Of a stretch of 11,843 bases of DNA, positions 1-5,891 are shown in pieces. The translations under genes were made by a program, and so were the position numbers. A model generated the notes under the pieces. The model had not been told where the DNA came from, made no database searches, and worked only from the letters and a program-made list of their open reading frames with translations. The DNA comes from Alphaproteobacteria bacterium (lineage in GTDB: Bacteria; Pseudomonadota; Alphaproteobacteria; JAEULC01), in contig JADZDN010000256.1 of assembly GCA_020851015.1 (NCBI GenBank), positions 1-11,843 on the forward strand, given 5' to 3'. The stretch's first letter is position 1; each line of letters starts with the position of its first letter.

Positions 1-2
1 AC

Positions 3-845
3 CTGGGCAAGCTGCAGGCGATGGTCAAGAGCGGCAACGTCGAATGGGCGGTGACCGAGATCGGCGGCCAGGACGCGATCTTGGCCGAGGAGTCCGGCCT
101 GCTCGAGCCGCTGGACCTCAAGGTGATCGACCTGTCGCGCTATCCCGAGCACCTGCGCGCGCGCAAGTTCGTGTTCCCCAAGGGCGTCTACTCGACGGTC
201 ATGGGCTATCGCACCGACGTCTTCAAGGAGGGCCAGCGGCCGCGGAGCTGGGCCGATTTCTGGGACGTGCAGAAATTCCCCGGGCCGCGCACGCTGCAGA
301 ACTCGCCGGTCGACAACCTGGAATTCGCGCTGATCGCCGACGGCGTGCCGAAGGACAAGCTCTATCCGCTCGACCTCGACCGCGCCTTCAAGAAGCTCGA
401 CCAGATCAAAAAGCACGTCACGGTGTGGTGGACCACGGGCGCGCAATCCGCCCAGGTGCTGATCGACAAGGAGGCGGTGCTGGGCACGGCGTGGAACGGG
501 CGCTACTACGTGTTGATCGAGCAGAAGGCCCCGATCGCGATCGAATGGAACCAGGGTGCCTTGAAGGAATCCTCGTTCGGCATCCCGAAGGGCAGCAAGG
601 ACGCGTACTGGGGTCAGCGGTTCCTGGGGGTGGTCGCCGAGGCGAAGCCCCAAGGGGTCTACGCCAACATCATCGGCTATCCCGGTCTGAACCTGGACGC
701 GACCAAATACACGGACGAGAAGCTGATCCCCTACCTGCCGACCAGCCCGGAGAACTTCCCCAAGCAGTTCTGGACCGACCTTGCCTGGTGGAAGGCCAAT
801 GGACCGGCGGTGCAGGAGCGCTGGGCGCGCTGGATGCTGCAATAG
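3..845 (+). CDS. ABC transporter solute-binding protein, PotD/PotF-like (5' end cut by window edge)
   Basis: This is a periplasmic binding protein that would deliver a small, probably organic solute to an ABC importer. The reading frame is open from base 3, so the N-terminus and signal peptide lie outside the window; 280 residues remain, most of a protein of this family (usually 340-370). The motif order fits the spermidine/putrescine-type (COG0687) class: a 'VMGYRTDVF' segment, then 'SWADFWD' and 'KFPG', a helix with 'DRAFKKLDQIKKHV', the 'VWWTTGAQSAQ' stretch, 'GTAWNGRYYVL', and a C-terminal 'YPGLN' segment before 'PYLPTSPEN'. The ligand cannot be read from sequence; polyamines are only one possibility in this broad class. 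The transporter's membrane and ATPase genes are not in the window and may lie upstream. The stop is 61 bases ahead of the acyl-CoA ligase on the same strand, so shared transcription is possible. Confidence 0.88.
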   Translation: MGKLQAMVKSGNVEWAVTEIGGQDAILAEESGLLEPLDLKVIDLSRYPEHLRARKFVFPKGVYSTVMGYRTDVFKEGQRPRSWADFWDVQKFPGPRTLQNSPVDNLEFALIADGVPKDKLYPLDLDRAFKKLDQIKKHVTVWWTTGAQSAQVLIDKEAVLGTAWNGRYYVLIEQKAPIAIEWNQGALKESSFGIPKGSKDAYWGQRFLGVVAEAKPQGVYANIIGYPGLNLDATKYTDEKLIPYLPTSPENFPKQFWTDLAWWKANGPAVQERWARWMLQ

Positions 846-862
846 AAGCCCGAGGCCACGCG

Positions 863-883
863 CGGGGCGGGTCGGCCGCCCCG
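863..883 (+). other. GC-rich hairpin between binding-protein and ligase genes
   Basis: Two 8-base arms (CGGGGCGG at 863-870 and CCGCCCCG at 876-883) pair perfectly around a 5-base loop. No T-run follows, so it is not a classical intrinsic terminator. In ABC operons a hairpin just after the binding-protein gene can protect the 3' end of that message and raise its level over downstream genes. That role is inference here. Confidence 0.4.
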
Positions 884-906
884 CCGTCCATTCCGACAGG
901 AGCATC

Positions 907-2550
907 ATGTCCCGAGCCGAGGTCCTGGCGCGGCCGATCGCGCCCTTCGCCGAGCGCACGCGGCTGATCGAGGCCGAGCCCTTGCCGCGCAATATCGGCG
1001 CGCTGCTCGACGCGGCGGCCGACGCCGCGCCCGACCACACCGCGCTGCATTTCATCGACAGCGGCGAGACCTTCACCTACCGGGCCTTGCGCGAGGACGT
1101 GGCGCGGCTGGTGAACGGGCTGCGGTCGATCGGCGTCGGGCGCGGCACGCATGTCGCGATCATGCTGCCCAACATCCCGGAATGGCCGCTCACCTGGCTG
1201 GCCGCGGCGCGCATCGGCGCGGTGGTGGTGCCGGTCAACACGCGCAATACCGCGCGCGAGCTGCACTACGCGCTCGACGACGCCGAGGCTGACTACCTGG
1301 TGATTCACCGCGATTTCCTGCCGGTGCTCGACGCTATCGCCGCGCCGCCGCCGCGCATCGCCTGGCGCGTGATCGTCGCCGGCGGCGAGCCCGGCCCGCA
1401 TCGGCGGTGGCGCGACCTGGTCGACGGCTTCGCGCCGACCCTGCCGGCCCTGGCCGAGCCCGCGCTCGATGACCTGGTCAACATCCAGTACACGTCGGGA
1501 TCGACCGGCTATCCCAAGGGATGCCTGCTGTCGCACCGCTACTGGCTGCAATGCGCCAAGGCGCATTCCGCGGGCGACGGCCAGTCCTATCTGCGCGCGC
1601 TGGCGCCGACGCCGTTCTTCTACATGACGCCGCAATGGCTGGTGCTGTTCGCCTTCTATCAGCGCGGCACGCTCTACGTGGCGGCGCGCCAGAGCGGCAG
1701 CAGGTTCATGGACTGGGTCCGGCGCTACCGGATCAACTTCTGCCTGTTCCCGGGCGCGGCTTTCAAGCAGCCGCCGCATCCGCTCGACGCCCGGAACGAA
1801 TTGACCCGCGTCAGCATCTACGGTTTCCCGCGCCAGGCCCAGGCCGAGCTGGAGCGGCGCTTCGATATCGTGGCGCGCGAGGCTTTCGGCATGACCGAGA
1901 TCGGCGCCGGGCTGTCGGTGCCGCTGGAGGCCGAGGACATGACCGGGTCGGGCTCGGTCGGCCTGCCGGCGCCGTTCCGCGAATGCCGCATCGCCGACCC
2001 CGAGGGAAATACGCTGAAGCCCGGCGAGGTCGGCGAACTGCTGTTCCGCGGGCCGGGCATGCTGCAGGGCTACTACCGCAATCCCAAGGCCACCGCCGCG
2101 GCCTTCCACGGCGAATGGTTCCGTTCGGGCGACCTGGCGCGCCAGGACGAGCGCGGCAACTACTACATCGTCGGCCGGGCCAAGGACATGATCCGCCGCG
2201 CCGGCGAGAACATCGCCGCGTTCGAGGTCGAGCAGGTGGCCGGCGGCCTCAAGGGCATCGCCGAGGTCGCGGCCGTCGCGGTGCCCGACGATCTGCGCGG
2301 CGAGGAGGTCAAGATCTTCGTCGTGCTGCAGCAGGGCTTCACGCGCCAGACGCTGGGACCGGAGGCGATCTGGGCGCATTGCGCCGCCGGGCTCGCCAGC
2401 TTCAAGGTGCCGCGCTTCATCGAGTACCGCGACGCGCCGCTGCCGCGCACCGGCTCGGACAAGATCGACAAGGTGGCGCTGAAGCAGGCGGCGGCCGATC
2501 CGCGCGCGGGCTGCGCCGACCGGCTGGAGCGGGCGAAGGTGGCTGGGTAG
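907..2550 (+). CDS. AMP-forming acyl-CoA synthetase/ligase (ANL superfamily)
   Basis: This cytoplasmic enzyme activates a carboxylic acid with ATP to an acyl-adenylate and transfers it to CoA. At 547 residues it has the usual family length. The phosphate-binding motif YTSGSTGYPKGCLLSH lies at about 195-210, the FGMTE motif at about 326-330, the ATP-ribose Asp in SGDL at D409, the hinge region GRAKDMIRRAGENI from about 423, and the C-terminal catalytic lysine in the SDKIDK motif at about K519. The more common SGK is SDK here. The acid substrate cannot be told; the middle part resembles carnitine/crotonobetaine-CoA ligase-type enzymes only loosely. The ATG at 907 was chosen over an upstream in-frame ATG at 781 because AGGAG stands 5 bases before it and because the earlier start would run into the binding-protein gene. 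The gene follows that one by 61 bases and may share its transcript. Confidence 0.93.
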   Translation: MSRAEVLARPIAPFAERTRLIEAEPLPRNIGALLDAAADAAPDHTALHFIDSGETFTYRALREDVARLVNGLRSIGVGRGTHVAIMLPNIPEWPLTWLAAARIGAVVVPVNTRNTARELHYALDDAEADYLVIHRDFLPVLDAIAAPPPRIAWRVIVAGGEPGPHRRWRDLVDGFAPTLPALAEPALDDLVNIQYTSGSTGYPKGCLLSHRYWLQCAKAHSAGDGQSYLRALAPTPFFYMTPQWLVLFAFYQRGTLYVAARQSGSRFMDWVRRYRINFCLFPGAAFKQPPHPLDARNELTRVSIYGFPRQAQAELERRFDIVAREAFGMTEIGAGLSVPLEAEDMTGSGSVGLPAPFRECRIADPEGNTLKPGEVGELLFRGPGMLQGYYRNPKATAAAFHGEWFRSGDLARQDERGNYYIVGRAKDMIRRAGENIAAFEVEQVAGGLKGIAEVAAVAVPDDLRGEEVKIFVVLQQGFTRQTLGPEAIWAHCAAGLASFKVPRFIEYRDAPLPRTGSDKIDKVALKQAAADPRAGCADRLERAKVAG

Positions 2551-2577
2551 GCGAGATCTCGCCGCGTGGGTCCTACC
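2546..2577. terminator. Possible bidirectional stem-loop between converging genes
   Basis: A perfect 14-base palindrome (GGCGAGATCTCGCC, 2550-2563) spans the end of the ligase stop codon. An outer pair GGTAGG (2546-2551) and CCTACC (2572-2577) could form an alternative stem. It sits exactly between the convergent ligase and pseudo-cyclase genes, where a two-way terminator is expected. There is no T-run on either strand, so the call is weak. Confidence 0.3.
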
Positions 2578-3298
2578 GACCCAGGTCTTTCGCCATTCCG
2601 AACTTCAATGCTAGCAAGTCGCTCAAAACAGCAGTGAAGTTCGGAATCAGGCTTCCAAAGCTGAAGCGTTGGGAAGAGCCATAGTTCCCGACAAGGCACG
2701 TCGCACGTCCGTGCACCACGCGTATCCGGTCTCCAAGCTCGGCGATGAGGCGTTCTACAAGTGCTTGGCGCGCACCGGCAGCAGCGGGTTTTTCGATCTG
2801 AAGCGCACCGAACGTCGCTATCGCAATCGACTGTGTCACATCTTCGATCGTTGCGCCTGCGTCGAGATTGATAGGAAACGCACGTTCGAAGAGCGCGGAA
2901 ACGCTCTCGGCAGGCGCGCCCTCCACTTGAAAGACGATGTAGTCGACTGTCTTCGCCTCCGTATGGAGCCGAAGCCGCTCCGGATGCGCTGCGAACTCTC
3001 GAGCCGTCGACGGTGATAGATAAGTCGAGAACACTTCGCGGACTCTTCGTGTCTCTTGCCAATGCTGCACAGCCTGCTTGGTCGACCACAGGAGGACAAA
3101 GCAGCCTGCCGAAACGCCTAGGCTCAGCGGCACGAAGCTCTGCGGCCAGTCCACCAACGAGCCGTGCCCGAGCGCCTGCGCGGAGATCCACAGTACAAAC
3201 GAGATTGATGCACTCAGGAGCAGCGCCACTGCGAAGTTGAGCTTCGCCGTCAACACAGCAACGGCTACAAGGATAGAGATGCAGATCAGGATTTCCAT
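2573..3298 (-). CDS. Membrane-anchored degenerate class III adenylate/guanylate cyclase (CHASE2-cyclase remnant or pseudoenzyme)
   Basis: The 241-residue product has three hydrophobic helices (about 3-19, 22-42, 54-71), a charged linker, and then a class III nucleotide cyclase-like domain from about residue 85. The linker reads VFSTYLSPSTAREFAAHPERL, broken by no gap against the 'FsrYlsPevveeL' lead-in of CHASE2-type cyclases, and the tail VGNYGSSQR matches the usual VGNIGSxxR. Aligned by eye, both metal-binding aspartates are replaced (Q124 and S157), as are the substrate lysine (D153), the substrate aspartate (P219), the transition-state asparagine (T222) and arginine (S226). Cyclase activity is therefore very unlikely. 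The periplasmic CHASE2 sensor that normally precedes the three helices is missing, and a TAG stop lies 11 codons upstream in frame. The start is the only ATG available; no clear ribosome binding site is seen. GC is near 55%, well below its neighbours. It may be a decaying remnant or a repurposed binding domain. Confidence 0.7.
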   Translation of the reverse strand: MEILICISILVAVAVLTAKLNFAVALLLSASISFVLWISAQALGHGSLVDWPQSFVPLSLGVSAGCFVLLWSTKQAVQHWQETRRVREVFSTYLSPSTAREFAAHPERLRLHTEAKTVDYIVFQVEGAPAESVSALFERAFPINLDAGATIEDVTQSIAIATFGALQIEKPAAAGARQALVERLIAELGDRIRVVHGRATCLVGNYGSSQRFSFGSLIPNFTAVLSDLLALKFGMAKDLGR

Positions 3299-3611
3299 GG
3301 AACAGCGCTCAATTTGGATTTTTGCACGCTATCGCTGTTGTTCGAGGGCGGCAATGGTGTGAGGCGAATGACACAGTGTTGGTAGCAGCGTTGGTAACAT
3401 TTCCGTCCCCCTCCCCTTGCGGGAGGGGGTTTAGGGGGAGGGGTTCGCGCGTGCAGGGGCGCGGACTCGCATCGATGGTCGCTGGGCTGCGGCTTACCCC
3501 TCCTCCTGTCCCCCTCCCGCAAGGGGAGGGGGGGACCGGAATTATAGAAGGAGCCGCTCTCGCCATCGTCGGCCGCCCCCTATACCCTCCCGCGACCGAG
3601 GGGAGAGAAGC
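3299..3611. other. Intergenic gap of 313 bases between divergent genes
   Basis: This gap separates the pseudo-cyclase start (minus strand) from the amidohydrolase start (plus strand), so it must hold both promoters if both are expressed. Its central part is taken by the paired inverted-repeat element at 3405-3536. The left part (3299-3400) is relatively AT-rich and shows no clear gene. On the right, TATAGA at 3543-3548 could serve as a -10 box for the amidohydrolase, but no good -35 box was found. Small open frames in this gap follow the repeat and have no family resemblance. Confidence 0.6.
3405..3536. repeat. Paired inverted palindromic repeat (REP/REPIN- or MITE-like)
   Basis: Two near-identical copies of a GC-rich palindrome face each other: 3405-3429 and 3510-3536. 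Each copy is itself a small hairpin of type CCCTCCCC-TTGC-GGGAGGGG. The match continues inward with a looser GGGGAGGGG block on both sides (about 3434-3443 and 3497-3505), leaving an internal spacer of roughly 50 bases. Two REP units in opposite orientation with a short spacer is the layout of REPINs, which are copied by a RAYT transposase in trans. Runs of this kind are scattered in many alphaproteobacterial intergenic regions (recalled, not searched). It may also act as a transcription barrier between the divergent genes. Confidence 0.65.
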
Positions 3612-5054
3612 ATGGCCGAGCGCACCACCGTCATCCGCAACGCGGACTATGTCGTCGCCTGGAACGGCGCGGCGGAGTCGCACGAATACCTGACCGGCGC
3701 CGACCTGGCTTTCCGCGGGCGCGACATCGTCTTCGTGGGGAAAGGCTGGAAGGACAAGGCGGATAGCGAAATCGACGGGCGGGGAAAAATGCTGATCCCC
3801 GGCCTGGTCAACGTGCATTCGCATCCCAGCTCCGAGCCGGCGAACAAGGGCCTGCTGGAGGAGCTGGGCAGCCCCGGCCTGGGGCAGAGCTCGCTCTACG
3901 AGTTCATGCCGGTCTTCCGCATCGCGCCCGAGGCGGCGGCGGCCGCCACGCGCGTCGCCATGGCCGAGTTGCTGCAGAGCGGCGTCACGACGATCTGCGA
4001 CCTGTCGCTGGCACGCCCAGGCTGGGCCGACGACCTGGCGGGCACCGGCATCCGCGCCGTGCTGTGCCCAATGTTCCGCTCGGCGAGCTGGCGCACCGAC
4101 GACGGTCATTCGGTGACCTACCAGTGGGACAAGAAGGCCGGCGAGAGGGCGCTGGCCACGGCGCTCGAGACCATCGATCGCGCCAGACAGCATCCGAGCG
4201 GCCGCGTCGGCGGCATCCTGGGCCCGTCGCAGATCGACACCTGCACCGAGGGCTTGCTCAAGGACGCGCGCGACGAGGCCAAGCGCCGCGGCGTGCCGAT
4301 CCAGCTCCACGCCGCGCAGAGCCTGGTCGAGTTCAACGAGATCACGCGGCGGCATGGCAAGACACCGATCGAGTGGCTCGACTCGCTGGGGCTGCTCGGT
4401 CCCGACCTGGTGATCGGCCACGGCATCTTCCTGAACGACCATCCCTGGGTGAAGTGGCCGCATGCCGACGATTTCCGCCGGCTCGCGGCCTCCGGCGCGC
4501 AGGTCGCGCACTGCCCCACCGTGTTCGCGCGCCGCGGCATCGCGCTCAACACGCTGGGCCGCTACATGGATGCCGGCATCGCCTGCGGGATCGGCACCGA
4601 CACCTTCCCGCACAACATGGTGGACGAGCTGCGCACCGCCTGCTACGCGGGCCGCGTGCTCGCCGGCAATTTCAAGTCCGTCTCGACGGCCCATGTCTTC
4701 ACGGCCGCGACGGTCGGCGGGGCCGCGATGCTGCGCCGACCGGATATCGGGCGGCTGGCGGTGGGGGCGAAGGCCGACTTCTCGGTGGTGGACCTGCGGC
4801 ACCCCTACATGCGGCCGGTGCGCGAGCCGCTGCGCAGCCTGGTCTATTCCGCCGGCGAGCGGGCGATCCGCGACGTCTATGTCGACGGCGCCCAGGTCGT
4901 GCGCGAGGGCAGGGTGCTGACCGTCGATGTCGAGGCGGCGCTGCAGACGCTGGCGGAAGCCCAGGCCGGGGCGCTGGAGGTCGCGCCCGGGCGGGATTGG
5001 GCCAAACGCCGCGCCGACCAGATGTCGCCGATGGTTTTTCCGCTGCGTTCGTAA
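3612..5054 (+). CDS. Metal-dependent amidohydrolase (chlorohydrolase/aminohydrolase branch)
   Basis: The 480-residue protein is a complete amidohydrolase-superfamily enzyme, which hydrolyses C-N or C-Cl bonds on small, often heterocyclic, substrates in the cytoplasm. The metal site is in place: HSH at H69/H71 after the 'IPGLVNVH' strand, H233 in QLHAAQS, H270 in VIGHGIF, and D330 in GIGTDTFPHN. The N- and C-terminal beta-sandwich halves are seen as 'DGRGKMLIPG' and 'GRLAVGAKADFSVVDL'. In guanine/SAH-deaminase and TrzN-like relatives a glutamate three residues after the third histidine works as acid/base; here that position is Q236, with E240 close by. The reaction type is therefore uncertain. 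The ATG at 3612 is preceded by a GGGGAGAG ribosome binding site about 6 bases away. It lies in the same direction as the binding protein and CoA ligase, but the minus-strand gene and the repeat element separate them. Confidence 0.9.
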   Translation: MAERTTVIRNADYVVAWNGAAESHEYLTGADLAFRGRDIVFVGKGWKDKADSEIDGRGKMLIPGLVNVHSHPSSEPANKGLLEELGSPGLGQSSLYEFMPVFRIAPEAAAAATRVAMAELLQSGVTTICDLSLARPGWADDLAGTGIRAVLCPMFRSASWRTDDGHSVTYQWDKKAGERALATALETIDRARQHPSGRVGGILGPSQIDTCTEGLLKDARDEAKRRGVPIQLHAAQSLVEFNEITRRHGKTPIEWLDSLGLLGPDLVIGHGIFLNDHPWVKWPHADDFRRLAASGAQVAHCPTVFARRGIALNTLGRYMDAGIACGIGTDTFPHNMVDELRTACYAGRVLAGNFKSVSTAHVFTAATVGGAAMLRRPDIGRLAVGAKADFSVVDLRHPYMRPVREPLRSLVYSAGERAIRDVYVDGAQVVREGRVLTVDVEAALQTLAEAQAGALEVAPGRDWAKRRADQMSPMVFPLRS

Positions 5055-5065
5055 AGGGTTGGCCC

Positions 5066-5088
5066 GTTCAGGTGGCGTTCAGGTTGGC
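5066..5088 (+). repeat. Short tandem direct repeat GTTCAGGT(T)GGC
   Basis: GTTCAGGTGGC (5066-5076) is followed directly by GTTCAGGTTGGC (5077-5088). The pair lies 9-31 bases upstream of the TATAAT at 5097, where an activator could bind. It could equally be chance or a small duplication just after the amidohydrolase stop. Confidence 0.35.
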
Positions 5089-5096
5089 GTCCCCAG

Positions 5097-5102
5097 TATA
5101 AT
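5097..5102 (+). promoter_or_regulatory. Candidate -10 box (TATAAT) for the tyrosine-rich protein gene
   Basis: A perfect TATAAT in an otherwise GC-rich genome stands 72 bases upstream of the next start codon. No convincing -35 box sits at 16-18 bases, so the promoter, if real, may depend on an activator binding the tandem repeat just upstream. Confidence 0.35.
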
Positions 5103-5120
5103 TGGCCGTAAGGGTCGTAG

Positions 5121-5160
5121 CTCCCGCGCGGGAGCCATTTGCCATTGGCCATTTGCCATT
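5121..5160 (+). repeat. Perfect palindrome plus 14-base-period direct repeat in the leader
   Basis: CTCCCGCGCGGGAG (5121-5134) is a perfect 14-base palindrome. It is followed by two identical 13-base copies of GCCATTTGCCATT (5134-5146 and 5148-5160). All lie between the candidate -10 box and the ribosome binding site of the tyrosine-rich gene, so they would be in its untranslated leader. Confidence 0.5.
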
Positions 5161-5174
5161 CGAAGGAGCAGGAC

Positions 5175-5792
5175 ATGCGGTTCGGTGGGGCGTGCAAGAC
5201 GTTGATGGCGGCCGGCACGGTCGCGACCCTGACCCTGGCGACGACGGGCGAAGCCGCGGCCGGCGGGCGTGGCTACTACCGGGGCGGCTATGGCTACCAC
5301 CGCGGATGCTGCAGCACGGCGACCTGGGTCGGGATCGGCCTTGGCGCGGCGGCGCTGGGCGGGCTCGCCTACCTGTCGACCACGCGGTCCTACTACGCGC
5401 CGAGCTACTACTACGGCCCGGCCTATTATCCTGCCTACTATCCGTACTATTCGCCGTATTCCTATTACGCGCCGTCCTATTATCCAGCGTCCTACTACTA
5501 TGCGCCGCCGCCATACCCGGCGGCGCCTCCCGCGGCGGGCTACTACCAGGATCCGAACGCCCCGGCGCCGCAGCAGGCCCCGCAGCAGCAGGCGCCGACT
5601 ACCTACTACCCGGCGCCCACCACCTACCAAGCGCCTTCGCCCTATCCGTCCCCGCCCTACCCGGTGCAGACCGTATCGGCGCCTTACCCGGCGCCGACCG
5701 ATGCCCAGCCCGCCTATTATCAGCCGGCGCCGGTTCCGACGGGTGCGTTCGGCACCTCCAGCAACGCCTACGCGCCGCAGCGCGAACGGTAG
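5175..5792 (+). CDS. Secreted tyrosine/proline-rich low-complexity protein, function unknown
   Basis: No family is recognised. The 205-residue product begins with a signal peptide (basic MRFGGACK, hydrophobic core to about 22, probable cleavage after EAAA near residue 29). A Gly/Tyr-rich stretch with a Cys-Cys pair (45-46) follows, then one hydrophobic, glycine-zipper-like segment (about 51-67), then a long Tyr/Pro/Ala-rich tail. By my count 36 of 205 residues are Tyr, 20 of them within residues 73-114, in units such as SYYAP, AYYP and SYYYAP. The later part is richer in Pro and Gln. Such a tail is likely disordered, in the periplasm or at the outer surface, and could be cross-linked or bind polysaccharide; this is inference. 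The ATG at 5175 was preferred over a TTG 36 bases upstream because AAGGAG (5163-5168) fits it and because it starts a clean signal peptide. Confidence 0.78.
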   Translation: MRFGGACKTLMAAGTVATLTLATTGEAAAGGRGYYRGGYGYHRGCCSTATWVGIGLGAAALGGLAYLSTTRSYYAPSYYYGPAYYPAYYPYYSPYSYYAPSYYPASYYYAPPPYPAAPPAAGYYQDPNAPAPQQAPQQQAPTTYYPAPTTYQAPSPYPSPPYPVQTVSAPYPAPTDAQPAYYQPAPVPTGAFGTSSNAYAPQRER

Positions 5793-5812
5793 AATCGGCT
5801 ACTCCCGACAAG

Positions 5813-5846
5813 GCGCCGGCGCGGCAGGGCCGGCGCGTTGATCTTT
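5813..5846 (+). terminator. Probable rho-independent terminator after the tyrosine-rich gene
   Basis: Perfect 8-base arms GCGCCGGC (5813-5820) and GCCGGCGC (5829-5836) with an 8-base loop are followed by GTTGATCTTTT. It starts 20 bases after the stop codon and separates this gene from the regulator downstream. The T-run is short and delayed. Confidence 0.55.
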
Positions 5847-5866
5847 TCGGGCTCATGGCGTAACGT
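5838..5866 (+). promoter_or_regulatory. Candidate promoter of the LacI-family regulator
   Basis: TTGATC (5838-5843) and TAACGT (5861-5866) are spaced by 17 bases and stand ahead of the regulator. The matches to the sigma-70 consensus are only 4/6 and 3/6. If used, the -10 box would abut the LacI-type operator, which would block transcription when bound. Confidence 0.3.
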
Positions 5867-5882
5867 TTAGCGAAACGTTTCG
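5862..5882. promoter_or_regulatory. LacI-family operator (CGAAACGTTTCG)
   Basis: CGAAACGTTTCG at 5871-5882 is a perfect 12-base palindrome with the central CG typical of LacI/GalR-family sites. A second AACGTTT half-site at 5862-5868 makes a further inverted repeat, AACGTTT-AGCG-AAACGTT. The palindrome ends 9 bases before the regulator's ATG, so binding would cover the start region and ribosome binding site. It is most simply the site of the regulator that follows. Confidence 0.75.
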
Positions 5883-5891
5883 GTAGACTCG

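Noticed and set aside
670..2379. Minus-strand open frame of 569 codons
   Set aside because: It is antisense to the acyl-CoA ligase, which has complete catalytic motifs; the antisense product has no recognisable domain.
2669..3016. Plus-strand open frame of 115 codons inside the pseudo-cyclase gene
   Set aside because: The opposite strand shows a coherent membrane-plus-cyclase protein; this frame has no helix pattern, motif or ribosome binding site worth noting.
3405..3536. CRISPR-like repeats
   Set aside because: Only two units are present and they are inverted, not direct; no spacer array and no cas gene.
3309..4802. Minus-strand open frame of 497 codons
   Set aside because: It is antisense to the amidohydrolase and runs through the REP-like repeat; low-complexity product.
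5139..5174. TTG start for the tyrosine-rich protein
   Set aside because: It would place 12 residues encoded by the direct repeat ahead of a clean signal peptide; AAGGAG fits the ATG at 5175.
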